Below, one piece after another: positions 1-11,619 of a stretch of 64,000 bases of DNA. The notes beneath the pieces were generated by a model. It saw only the letters and a program-made list of their open reading frames with translations, did not search any database and had not been told where the DNA came from. Position numbers and translations under genes: made by a program. The stretch's first letter is position 1. The number at the start of each line of letters is the position of its first letter. Source of the stretch: Antrodiella citrinella (taxonomy: Eukaryota > Basidiomycota > Agaricomycetes > Polyporales > Steccherinaceae); contig SGPM01000074.1 in assembly GCA_004802725.1 (NCBI GenBank), positions 16,008 through 80,007 of the forward strand. The letters are read 5' to 3'.

Positions 1-1302
1 CCGCCANCCNCGTCCCCTCGGATCCCNGGGTTCTTGATTGAAACGCCCTGTTTNGCAGCAAGTCCTTGCGCTGAAGAATGGAGTATAATTTCTGAATAGN
101 GGTCAAGTTGGATAGGGAGGTCCGCGTTGAGAGCAGTTCAATAAGCTGAATACGAACATACAATATGAGCACCAACGAACGCGCCTCGATTCATGGCATG
201 GCACGCACCTTAGTACCGCACCTCTTCGTAGGCTTCCAATCCTCCATATGTACGGCACGATACTGATATCTAGGTGAAGATTGTCCAAAACTGAAATCTT
301 TCATCTACAATATTGTCGCAGAATGAGCACCAAGAACACATGTTGAGGACANAATCAGGCTCACCTGTGATNCAGTCCTCAATTCGTGCACAGAGCCTGG
401 TTGGGGCTCCAAAAGACGTTGGTTCTTGTTGGTTCTTGGACAGACGATGTCAGGGAGCCCCGCCATTCCGAGGGCTTTCCCAAAAGGGAAGGGGGACCGT
501 TTCCGCAGGCGAGAGATCTTTGGCGCTTACAGCGCTACTCCCCCTCGGCACGTTCAGCGGCAGCTGTAAGCGCCGATTTTTCTCCTCGAAGCTCGTTCAC
601 GCAAACAAACGGAGGTAAGTGTTCAAAAAGCTATGAATATTACTGACATATACAGGAATCGAACGACGTAAAATACAAGGTGTCGAGTGATAGGCTCGAC
701 GTCGGAGTCGACGAGCGAATATCCCTGGGCGGAGTTTCGGCACCAGCTGGTGCCGGTTTTCTCCCGCCTGCGGCGGGCTCCATGCCGCTCTGGAGGCTGT
801 CACCACTTCACTCTACCAGCTCCGGAGTAAGTAGAGTGACCGTCCGGGCACCTCCAAAGTGACCCCTCACAGGGTGCAGGACCCGGTTTCGTGCCGCATG
901 AAATGATGAAGATATCGTGAAGAAAGTTTGAAAAATATTATAATTTTACCATCCAGAAGATCGTGAACATATTGTGTTATCTTTAAACTTTTATCACAAT
1001 CTTATCAGATTTTACGATAATATCACGATCTTACTTAGAATTTGCTGCAAGGGAAGAGCATGAAAATAATCAAACATTTATCACAATTTGTTCATCATTT
1101 TCTCAACAGCCAAAGCCGAGTGCGCACTCTCCACTCCACGGCAACACTAGTGCCACACTCTGCTACACCTCGCATTTGGTTATCTTGTGATCTTTTTTAT
1201 TATGGCCCTGGCCTGAACGGTTCAGAAAAGACCGATGATTCCAGCGCATTCGGACTGGACCGAGGCGAGCAGGGTTACGACACTCCCTTTGGTACACGGG
1301 CG
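1..1302. other. Window start: no supported gene; palindrome-rich and AT-rich DNA
   Basis: I see no gene I can support here. Several N bases occur within the first 400 bp. From about 520 to 880 there are several short perfect inverted repeats, including an 18-bp palindrome CGGCACCAGCTGGTGCCG near 740. From about 905 to 1100 the sequence becomes strongly AT-rich and repeats a motif close to TTATCACRATCTTA in both orientations. Both features are discussed as findings. Open frames here are short and show no recognisable protein. Confidence 0.5.
522..574. repeat. 12-bp perfect inverted repeat (stem-loop)
   Basis: The arms GGCGCTTACAGC (522-533) and GCTGTAAGCGCC (563-574) are exact reverse complements separated by 29 nt. 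It is the longest of a cluster of short palindromes between about 520 and 880. No ORF or transposon end is attached to it, so its function is unknown. Confidence 0.7.
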
Positions 1303-1756
1303 ATGGATACGCCAGGTGTGTATCACGATTCGCGAACTGACTTGCGTCACATTCAAGGAGACAAATCGCCTTTTATCAGACCAGACTTCCAGATATCGTA
1401 CGAGCAATCTCTGGGTTACTCGCGAGCTGTTTCGGAGGGGAAATCATGTCTTTGTATCTGGAACGACCGCGGTGGACCCCAAGACAAGTCTCATATCTCC
1501 CGGCTTGAGCGCATACCAACAAGCTGTCTTGATTTTCGCCGAAATATGCAGGGCGGTCGAAGCACTTGGCGGACATAGGGAAGATGTCATGCGGGTGCGG
1601 ATGTATGTCACTGATGAAGACGACTTTCAGGGTGTCGCGCAGGCGTACAGAGAAACCTTTGGCGAGGTCAAGCCAGCATTGACGGGACTGGTAGGCATCA
1701 AGTTTGTGTCGTCAGAGATGAAGGTGGAGATTGAAGCGGATGCCATTGTCATGTAA
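1303..1756 (+). CDS. RidA/YjgF (endoribonuclease L-PSP-like) family protein, frameshifted in this sequence
   Basis: The C-terminal two thirds read GNHVFVSGTTAVDP, then AVEALGGHREDVMRVRMYV and end IEADAIVM, the pattern of the RidA family of enamine/imine deaminases that detoxify reactive intermediates of amino-acid metabolism. The expected upstream part, YEQSLGYSRAV, is present but in another frame. The two frames join cleanly if one T of the TTT run at 1430-1432 is dropped. Either the gene carries a +1 frameshift or this is a homopolymer error in a draft assembly that also contains Ns. The ATG at 1303 is the nearest in-frame start for the upstream part; a small intron starting near 1316 is possible, so the N-terminus is uncertain. 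Family assignment is solid; the start and the integrity of the gene are not. Confidence 0.75.
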
Positions 1757-4700
1757 AGGTAGGTGTCCTTGAGTGGGAATCAGAGGACTCGCTGATGAGT
1801 TCGTATCCTACAGCAGTGCTCCTTGTTCTCAGCTACATGACTGTATCTTTCGTTGAAGTCAACGACATCACGCCATCGGAATGTTCATTCGCACAGTTCT
1901 GCAGTCCTTCGCATTCTACTTCACGGTCGCGTCGACGACCCTCCAGCCCTTGTTTTGCAAGAGCCATATGGTATTCACTTATGACCTATGCGCCCAATCT
2001 TTAATTCCGTGCGTACACCTACTTACCGTTAGCTTGGGGCGGACTCTACTGAAGCCTCATTAGTCTGGACCATCCAATCGTCTGCCATTGTTCCGTGCTT
2101 GTTCGCGTCATGGCCTGCCGCAGTGACCACCATTTCCCTCCATTCTGTGCTGCTCTTCCGATTCGTCCCCGCGAATGCAGTAGGTTCATACAAGTACGCG
2201 ACATTAAACGGAGTTATTTGGCCCTGGCCGCGCTGCTGTCTGCTGCTAACGTTGTGGCTCAAACTTCAAGGTCTCAGATCTCAAGATCCCAGTCCACATG
2301 CAACTCCTGAGTCTCGAGCTCAAAGTGGCCTGTTCGCATCAAGGCGACCGGCGTTTATTTCATTACAATTCCAACATGCAGGTGTGTAGCTCATGCATAC
2401 CATCACGATCGCTTTTATCCTGCAGTCAACGACGGAATCAACGCGTTGCTATTCACGGCAGTGTCGGTGCGCCGCGTATTGAGCTACGCGGCCCGGCGCG
2501 CACTCTAGTTCCCGTCCTACATGGATTTGTGGAATGGTTCAGCGGAAATGAATCCCCCATAACCACTGATAACCACACGTACCTCGACTAAAACCATTTT
2601 GCAAATAGGTCGCCACATGAGATTCGTAAATCACGCCTTGTTGACGGTTTCCGTTCGCTCCACTGCAGCACTACACCAGCCCAGGCCCTTTCCGGACTGT
2701 TCTCATACAATCAGCAGTCGCCAACTTGCTCGTTCAGATAGCCCCAACAACGCGCTCATACAGCAGCTAGCAGCTCGCTGTCAGATCGAAGTATCGTAAA
2801 TGATGAGGTGATCACGATACATCGATGACCGATGGTCCCCGCGCGAGGAATACAACGTCTACCAATCACAACCACAAACTCTGAACTTTGTTTGAGCCGC
2901 TGAAAGGCAATAATGATTTCAGTCATAGTTGATCGCATGCTTACTGCGCAGTGAGACTTTGCATGGACACGTGGGCGGGGCCAGTTGTCTTTCTCGCGTG
3001 ACAAGTGGGAAGGTAGGGTCTGAGTATCAATTTTCGTGGTGTATGTAATACTGAACTCTACCAAACTTTGCGTTTACGGACAAGGTACTAGCAGCTATCA
3101 AAGCTTCCGCAAGCTTCAACGTTCAGGTGCGTATGTTTCGTCCATTCACTTTGTCCGGATGTCGCTGAATGCAGGGCTTAGTAGCATACCCTGCTCCATG
3201 TCTAACTTCCATACAGCGCGCGTGGCATTCCAACGCTCACGTCTTCTCAGATTCTAGGTTGAAACACGCCCGGAAGGTTCGTCCTCACGGACAAGAGTGG
3301 CTTAATCAAGCTGTCTTCTACTACCGGACGCGAGAGGTCGGACACGGCTCCTTTACACTCTCGGTGAACGACGAAGTACAAGGATTCGTTCCCGTCGTTG
3401 CTATCGTATTCAAGTTCACCCTATCAGTGCATCTGATTTGACTGTTGGTTCGCGGAGGGCCACACCCACATGCGAAGATCCCACCTTCGACCTCGTCGTG
3501 CTTCAGCGCTTCAGCTGTTACTCTTGCGAGGCTGACGGACAGTACGGTGGCTCCTTGGCTGACGTGGCGTTCCACGAATATACGTTGACAGTAAGCACGG
3601 TATTTCTATGTTGTGTGCCCCGTCTAATACTAAGGTAAGGTACAGCTTATATGTGCTTCCGTCTTGGTATGTTCGCGGAAGCAGATCGACGTCCAGATCG
3701 GGCAAGCTGGAAGAAACATACGAAGATCAAACGGTCAAGCTTCAAGATTAATAGATTACAACGGCTGCCTCATTAGTCGGAGTCGTCACTGCAACTTCCT
3801 AGCAACGCACGGGCTAACAATATGCAGCGTTGGCAGCTGGAGCCTGGAGGGTTGCTGTGCATTGAATGGACCCTCCGCGTTCGCGTAAGTCCGCTGGCTT
3901 CTGTTTAATCAGTCGTCAACTTCGCCCGAGAAATTAGGGTGCGTACACCGCTTCTATTGCCTCTGGGCCGTTTGCTTGGGCCCCTCCAATGAAGCACACA
4001 CTTCACTACTTGGGGATGTACGATATTGACCCACTAGATGGGGGTGGTCCTCATGTACGTCGTGGCGGGCCCGCTGACGTATTTCACGGTCACGGGCCTC
4101 GGGTTCTTGTTCATAGCATTTGTCGAGAAAGGCAGGGCTGCTGTAGCTTGTAGTCTCGATGATGGCGCGCTTGAAAACATGCCTTATCTTTTCGCAGAAA
4201 CTAAGAAAGCGCCATGCCGTATGTGAGTTTGCCGTGGTTCGTGATTAGCCGGGGTCACTGGCGCCCACATTTACAATGCAAGTCATGAACAGATACGATT
4301 TGGAGGCAACTAACGTTGTAAAGGCTTGGACCACAACTCTATCCGAGACACTGCATTTCAGAGCGTTGGTCGTAGCTGTCTTGTCAGTATTTTAGCCCAT
4401 CATAGTGCCATCGTGGACCCATCGACTTTTACAAGGCATGTAATAAGCAGATGATTATCCGGCCTCGAATAAGAGCCGGATCAATTGAGTTAAAGTTCAC
4501 CGCACAAAGCGCTGTAATATTTCCGAAATGATTTTCCTCATGCCCTGTACAGTGACAAATCCAGAGTATTCGTTGGGGGGAAGACATTCAATGCGAATTG
4601 AACGACATTCTGCGTGACCTGAGGACGCTCATCATTCAGTTCTGAGTTCGAAAAACATTCCGAATGGTTTCCAATTGTGGCAAGATCAAGTATTGCCGAG

Positions 4701-4910
4701 CAAAAACGCTGGAAATAAGCGAAAGCGGGGGTGTATTTACGGACAGATGACCGAGAGATCTGTGAACGTTCCTCACGTCTGGACTGAATTTACTGATTCT
4801 GAATGCCGTCTCCCATCACTTGGTCTGGTCGATGCAGGGTCTGGGAGGGAGGCCCTTGTTAGCGAGAGGGATGGTCGGGCCTTCGTCCCAATTCACACCC
4901 ATGCCTTCAC
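1757..4910. other. About 3.1 kb without a supportable gene
   Basis: Both strands carry only short, broken open frames. Some pieces look vaguely gene-like. A hydrophobic stretch near 2220-2260 (LALAALLSAANVVAQ) resembles a signal peptide. Possible splice junctions occur at 2382 and 2424. A 62-codon hydrophobic frame lies at 4038-4226. I could not join these into any family, so this may be a decayed gene or gene-free DNA. Confidence 0.4.
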
Positions 4911-4915
4911 CGCCG

Positions 4916-4922
4916 TATAAAT
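4916..4922 (+). promoter_or_regulatory. TATA box of the HMG-box gene
   Basis: TATAAAT lies 114 nt before the ATG at 5030. It falls inside an otherwise open upstream extension of the reading frame and is the reason for choosing the start at 5030 rather than the in-frame ATG at 4820. Confidence 0.5.
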
Positions 4923-5029
4923 TGTATGTAATCTCTCTGTATGTACAGTTTTGCGACACCCTTCCATCCTCCCCCTATCACGCACCGTCGTTGGCACACC
5001 TTCCTTTGTCCCTTGTCACATCTAAAAAC

Positions 5030-6557
5030 ATGCCTGCTGATCGCACGCGAGGCTCCAAGCGCAACGCAGCAGAAGGTGAGCATCGATTTTCCTCCAATCC
5101 CAAGACGCGATTGACAGGTGATCCATATTCAGTTGGCGTGGATTTGAGTTGGAACATACAGATCGGCACACCGAAGCAGCAGAGCATCGCATTCGCTCCC
5201 AACGTCACGCCGGGCACCTTCAACGATCCTCCTTCGCCGACTGATCTGCCATCAGAGTCGATGCTCTTCCCTCTCGGCGGCAACGAAGCATCGGGAAAGC
5301 GAAACGGTCACAGCAAGAAGAAGCCAGAGAATCACATACCTCGTCCTCCCAACGCCTTCATCCTCTTCCGATCTTCCTTCATCAAGGGCCAGGTCGTCTC
5401 TTCTGAGGTTGAGACTAACCACAGCACCTTGTCGAAGATCGTTGGACTTACCTGGGCGAAGTTGCCTCATGAAGAGCGCGAGAAATGGCACGCCATGGCG
5501 AAGATAGCGCATGAGGAGCACAAACGCAAGTACCCCGAGTACGCCTTCCGACCCTTGCACTCTAAGGGTAAGGCAGAGAATAAACGGAAGGTGCGAGAAG
5601 TGGGTCCGAAGGATATGAAGCGCTGCGCTCGAATAGCGGAGCTTCTGGTCGAAGGGAAGAAGGGCGGCGAACTTAGCGAGGCCATAGCAGAGTTCGATAA
5701 GCACCACGTACCGCAGATCGTCACGCGCTTTGAAGTTCCCATCACTGCTCGCGCCTACCGACGGTCCTCGTCAGCTCCAGTGCCAGACACGGAGCATACC
5801 AAGCCCGCGTTCCTCCCCTCCTCTCCTTCCACTCGGATGTCCAAGCCGCGGGCGTCCAGCACTGAGCCTGCCGCTCCACTTGTCGAAGTGTACTCTGACT
5901 GTCAGAGTCCCTTGTCGTCGCAAGCAGACAGTGACTCGCAGAGCGAATACTACTACGAGTCACCATCTCCGTCATCCTTGCCATCCCCCGGATACACGTT
6001 CCCTGAAACCACTCCTTCCTTTGTGAGTCTTCCTTGTGGCCAGTGTTGTGCTCATCATTGACGTCTCTGTACAGAACACATTCTCTTTCAATTCCACCGT
6101 GGCGGCACCACTCGAATCATGCGATCCCTTCACCCCAAGCAATCACTCACAGGAAAGTCTCTTCAGCGCTTTCTCTGAGAATGCGCCTGATCGGCATCAT
6201 GAGCTCTTCGCGTCTTCGCCCTTGTTGGACCCACAGTACGGGGACTTCGGCGCTGCTTCATCCCCATACTCAAGTATGCCCGGAACGCCGCAGGACTATT
6301 CCAGTACCTCCGCACGTCTACTGGGGGACAACGAGGGAGTCAATATGACCGCGGGAGATGGTTTCTCGTCCGGTTTTGACTTTTTCGGTTACTCCTGCGG
6401 CTTCCAGCCCATGGCAGACCACTTCATCCAGCAGGACTTCACCGCCACATCCAAGCCCGACTTCTCATCGTACTACGAGAGGTCGGACATGGGATCGTAC
6501 CATGGCGGCGAGATCCAATCGACGTATCTTCCCCCGATATCCACTTACGGTTTGTAA
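5030..6557 (+). CDS. HMG-box (MATA-HMG type) transcription factor, 491 aa
   Basis: Two exons (5030-6022 and 6075-6557) are joined by a 52-nt GTGAGT...ACAG intron in phase 0. Residues about 102-175 form a sequence-specific fungal HMG box: IPRPPNAFILFRSSF, then LSKIVGLTWAKLPHEEREKW and HEEHKRKYPEYAFRP. The RPPNAFILFR opening is typical of the MATA_HMG class (Ste11/Prf1-like and mating-type regulators) that bends and binds DNA in the nucleus. A Lys/Arg-rich stretch follows, probably a nuclear localisation signal. The C-terminal half is low-complexity and rich in Ser, Pro and Tyr, as in activation domains. No homeodomain or pheromone genes are seen nearby, so nothing marks this as a mating locus. 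Family certain; biological role not assigned. Confidence 0.92.
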
Positions 6558-9500
6558 AGGACCATTATTCGCTCACCGTTTCATTCCCTTCGCGCATATT
6601 GCGCCATTACCCGTCCCAGGAGGTACGGACATCTTGCCTTATTCACTGTATGTATCAATCAGTACGAAAGCGTCACCTCCCACTGTTATCTGTATCAATA
6701 TCTCCCGTGCATGGTCCCCTGCCAGGGTTCCCGCGCAATCAGCATCTCAATTCCGACCAGTTCACATTATTACTCACCAGAGCTTATTTCTGCGCAGTGT
6801 CTTGTTTATTTGTAAATAGTTCTTGCGCTCGTGACCTTCAGCCTGTCTTCTTGGTTACAATAGAACTTCTGATACAAAGCAAACGCCTGTGCTTCTATAT
6901 TGCAAAGTTGAAACCCCGGTGGGTAGCCATGTGTTTTGGACACGAGCGAGCGGGAGAAAAGCATTGAAAACCCTGTTCGGAATTCCGCTCAGGAACGACT
7001 CTTCATCCACGTTTGGCAGTTCTTGAGAAAAGTCGCTCAAAAAAATCAGCATCTTTTGGGGACACACGTAAGAAGTCACACCGGGCGCAGACCTTGTGTT
7101 CGTAAACAAGAGCATCGATGGATAGTAGACCGGAGTGCAGGTGAAGCGGAGGGGCTCCTGATAAGGACGAAGGAATCAGCGTAGGACTGTTCCTATTTCC
7201 GGAGATAAACATTGGCCGGACTCACAAAAACAGAGATGAGGTCGGCGATGACATCACGACGACATTGAACTTGAAGCTTGAAGGCTTTAAAGCTGTATCC
7301 TCGAATGATATGTCAAGTCGTAGCATGACACTCGGGGACGGGAGCTTCACCATCCAGGTTGACAGCATCCAGCGGATCCCTGATGCTGGGTTGCGACCAC
7401 GCGAAGGGTCTTTGAGCGGTTGAAAGCATTTCGTCAGGCAGAACGTCCAAAGGAGCCAACGAAACCCTGGTGACTGCGATTTGCGGCGCTGGAGTAGGCC
7501 ATCCATTGCGCCCTAACATGCAGGTCTCATGTCAGAAGCGACTAGCTGCTGGGATAATTTAGGGCATACCTTGCACCATGCACAACAACCACCGACATCT
7601 CTCACCGTGTTACGACCAATGACGCCTGAGGAATAGCTTAGCGTCTCAAGTGATCCATACTCTGTCGCAATCCTCTCTTAGTGGAACTCGGAATAACGAT
7701 AGAGGCTGCGTAAGAAATAACAGTCAAAACCCATTAGATTGACAAAATATGACGTACTGGTGCAGTGACCAGTGGTCCAGGGAATGGAGAGACGTCCAGA
7801 AGAAGACGCAACAAGCCGTCAACTCCGTAGCATTGCGTGGATAACTCTATACGCCGCCGATGGACCGTATGGGTGCTTATTTATCCACTATGAGGACGGA
7901 ACGGAAGTCAAACGATGGTCCAAACGGTGCACAACAGAATGCTGAGACCTACGTGGGCGTCTTGCGGGATTCCATCTGTAGACTCATCATCATGGACCTT
8001 GCTACATAATCGCACCAAATCTGATGAATACAACGGACGACCACAGAGATAACACGACGGGGGATATAACACGTTCCATGGCGATCAAGAGAATATTGGG
8101 TTCGATGGAAGTGACGCCACAGTTCCACATCTGGACTGCGGGTAAATGTCGCCGTAAGACAGGAAGTGTGGCGAGTGTGGCGTAAGGATCTAAGGAGAAT
8201 CGGAGAAGACGAGAGTACTGGAAAGAGATGGGCGAGGAGATGGGGAGCAAAAGGAGGGCAAAGGGACAAGGATATTTGGCAGGGCAGCCTCTCTGGGGAT
8301 TGTATACCAGTCGAGACTGCCTGCAGGCAGCGGCAAAAACGCTGACAATTGTTTGGCGCGCCTCGGTAACGTCAGATGGCGACGCCGGTGCTGCAACGAG
8401 GCAGGGCCTGACAGGGCTTGTAGGTCCACGGCGGTGCCGAATACGGTCGTTGTTTACTTGACGTTGCCACTCTGCGGTCTAGATTGATGACGGCCCATCG
8501 ATTATCGTATTCTGTACGAGCAAAATCCGAGTACCAACATCCAATTGAAGGGTGTATCTTCAGATTTTCGACGTATACGTCGAAGACGAATGAAAACATA
8601 CCGAGCACCGGGTGAGGGTAATTCATCCCCAGCAGGTCCACGGTCCAATCTGTCGATACCCGGAATGATTAAGGCTACGCCCGTGATATAGGCGATGAGC
8701 GAGCGACGACGGAGCCGCTCCTTCCATCTGGAGTACAACAAACTTTGCGGCAGGTGATGGAGATGAATTGTATATGATATAGCCCACGGTAATGGACCGA
8801 ATGTCGTCTTATCCCCCATCGATGTGCATATCAGCGAACAGGAACTCGTGGAGACTCGCGATATGTGAACTCGGTGGCCAACTCGGTGGCAGGCAGCCCC
8901 AGCGGTGTATAAGGAAGATGAACTACTATAGTATAGAATCATTGTATCCAGTTGTCAGTTTACCAGCGGAGTGTGAGCGGGATTCATGGCATTTGTACGT
9001 ACATACGTCTTGCTGAAATTGACATCCAGAATGGTAAGAGGCCTGTAGACTGTAGTACTAGTAGGCCCGGTATAGTCACGAAGCTTGAGGACGACGTCGT
9101 TATTATCATAATTATTTCACGTTAATGATGGAACCTTACGCAGGTTTGACCCGCCCCACGATGCACAGCGTTCAGGCTCCTCCTTGATAGGGCTATGTAA
9201 TCCGAAGTGAGTCCTCAGCCTGGATAGGTATATCGCTGACAGCAAGTATTGTGTGCGATAACAGGAGGAATGTGTCGTCTTCTTCTTGGCCTTTGTCCAA
9301 GTTATAAAGGAGGCAGCGACCGTGTACTGTGCGCTGAAACAGAGTCGAAGTCACTTCGAATGCCTGCGCTGTCCCAGTGCGAGTCAAAGGAACCGAGTCC
9401 GGATGCATCTTTGATCATAATATCTCATGGTCGCTGAAAGTGGGGATAATATGCTTCCAAGCCCTAGTATGCCTTCAAATGGAAAATAGTATCCAAAGGT

Positions 9501-10247
9501 GAATATCAGCTGTTACAAGGCACACATGCTGGATCTTGACTCTTGAACTCACCGGATTGAAGCATGATATCAAAGCCGGGTTGATCAATTGAATTTGAAG
9601 CATGAACAATTTGCACTTTGAACGGCATAGCAGTAGATCATCTACATGATAAAATTATCAGCAAGAGAAATAGGACGTGATAACTAACGCACATAGTCCA
9701 ATGTGTATCGCCATGATGTAAGACGAACAAGAAAATTATGCTTATTCCTTACATGGGTCCGGGGCCGCCACTCGAGTCAAGAAGCCTTTAAAAAATTGTT
9801 GCGGCATCGCTGTGATCTTTCTTTCTCCCTTGCACACAGCAGGAAACAAGTACTGAATTTGGTACCTAGCGGCTGCATCTTGTGTTTCTGGATCCTGTAG
9901 AATGACTGGCAAGCGGTGTGCCACTGAAGTCGCGTTCCTAGTAGGTATCATTGAAGGTGAAGTCCAATAATTCGATACGCACTAAACGATGGCTTGAAAT
10001 GTACGATTAGTGTCACACATACATTGTGTTTTTCGCAGAGAAAAAACAGTGAAGAAAGTAATGAACATCATAGCAGCATGGTAGCTTCAGGAGGGTTAGC
10101 CTACCGCCGTGGGAGATAGGCGACCGGGATAATCGGAAGTGAAGTGCTTGCAAGCGCTTGTCGACAAGCGTGCAATGCCCATCGAGAGAAAAACTTATAC
10201 CTTCCTTTGACCTTCATTTTACAAACCAATTACTCTGTAAATTCTCA
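6558..10247. other. About 3.7 kb with only weak open frames
   Basis: No gene is supportable. The best pieces are on the minus strand: around 8650-8830 (a run reading LYSRWKERLRRRSLIAYITG, basic then hydrophobic), 8372-8641, 7222-7519 and 9193-9408. They do not splice into one convincing protein and match no family I recognise. A small or decayed minus-strand gene may lie between about 7200 and 9000. Confidence 0.4.
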
Positions 10248-11166
10248 ATGGCAAGAGACGATGGTCGCCAGGATGATGAGTTGCGGGACATGGATGTAAC
10301 GTACCAGCGATTAGACCGTGTCGACGGTTCGTCTAGGTTCGGCTTCGGTGCGTATGCAATCTTGTTTCCAAATAAGAAGCGATATTTACGGTGTGACAGG
10401 TAAAACCAAATCCCTCGTCTCCGTCAGTGGTCCCATAGAGGCGAGACTGGCCTCTGAATCACCATCGCAGGCAACACTTGATATCCATGTCCGACCTCTT
10501 GTGGCCAACCCGGGCACCGACGCGAAAGCTCTAGCTGCTATCCTCAAAACCGTATTGACTCCGTCAATTTTACTCTCTCAGCACCCTCGGACACTTATCC
10601 AGATCGTCGGGCAGGCCTTTAGTGGCAACGAGTCTGGTAGTGGCATGGGTAGTGTCGGGCGAGGGTGGAACACCAGTCTCATTGCAACGCTCATCAACGC
10701 AACGACTACATCATTACTCTCTGCTGGTTCTATTCCCATGAAGGGTGTCGTATGTGCCGTTGCCGTTGGAAGGTTCCCTCGTGGCGAAACAAACACCATA
10801 AGACTCGCCTTAGACCCATCCGAATCTGAGCTTGCATCTTTGACGGGAAGTGGTTGCTTTGCTTTCCTATTCACAACGCTCTCCGATAATGCGACTTCTC
10901 CTCCAACGGATGGCCCAAGCTGCGCATTGATTTGGTCAAATTATGGCTCTTCCTCGGGTACTTCTTTTGACCAGGAAGAACTCGCAACCGCGAAGCAGCT
11001 CGCGGAAGTAGGAGCGACGGCTGTCTGGCACAGACTGAAGCAGAGCGTGGCGGACTTGGAGAGCAGCGTCACAACGAGCATACCTGTTCACATCAAGAAG
11101 GAGAAGGAAAAGGCGTTGAGGGAGAGCGTTCCTACTGAGATTGACGACGAAAAGATGGAGATCTAG
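10248..11166 (+). CDS. RRP46: Exosome complex subunit Rrp46 (RNase PH-like fold), 288 aa
   Basis: Exon 1 is 10248-10347 and exon 2 is 10400-11166, separated by a 52-nt GTGCGT...ACAG intron; total 867 nt. Near the N-terminus QRLDRVDGSSRF, and after splicing KTKSLVSVSGPIEAR, LDIHVRPL and a series of RNase PH-fold strands match yeast Rrp46/EXOSC5. Rrp46 is a structural, catalytically inactive member of the hexameric RNase PH ring of the nuclear and cytoplasmic RNA exosome, which processes rRNA and degrades RNA 3'-5'. The frame can be opened at a GTG within exon 1, but that route loses the conserved VDGSS motif, so the spliced model is preferred. A charged C-terminal tail (about 30 residues) extends beyond the domain. 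Confidence 0.92.
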
Positions 11167-11619
11167 CTTCGGTGACTGATCTCAAGTCGTATAGCTGGAA
11201 TTGAAAGTCTGATCTTTGAACCTACCATAGGCAAAAAACTGTGTTTGTTTCGGATGTACACAGTCCGCTACTAGCATGAATGTCCATGTAGGTTGACTTC
11301 TTGCGCAGTCGGATCCAAAACTCATCCATTTTCAAGTGTGCTGGACACCTCAGAGTCATTGCGAGGTACTGCTTCCGTTGAGCGCTGAGCCTTTACCGAC
11401 GGTTCGAGTCAAGCGAGCCAGGCACTCGCCTGCACTCGCAAGCTTCGAAGTGATGCCGTTCGTACTGCATCGGAGTTTCGTTGCATTGATGTTCAAGTTT
11501 GGAGATGTGCATGGACGGTAAACGGGTCAACCTCCTCTACAACTCATTGACCGCTTGACTGGTATGGGTTTGGATGATTCAATTCACTTCTCACATAACT
11601 TGTGGAGCCGGCAGGCATA

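Noticed and set aside
3664..3888. Tubulin-like start (IDVQIGQAGRNI)
   Set aside because: Only about ten residues resemble tubulin and nothing conserved follows on either strand; chance similarity.
4820..5029. N-terminal extension of the HMG-box protein to the ATG at 4820
   Set aside because: The extension runs through a TATA box and has no conserved features; the start at 5030 fits better.
5030..6557. Mating-type locus
   Set aside because: The HMG box alone does not show this; no homeodomain pair, pheromone or receptor gene is recognisable nearby.
11390..11420. Possible tRNA B box (GGTTCGAGTC)
   Set aside because: No matching A box or acceptor stem can be folded around it.
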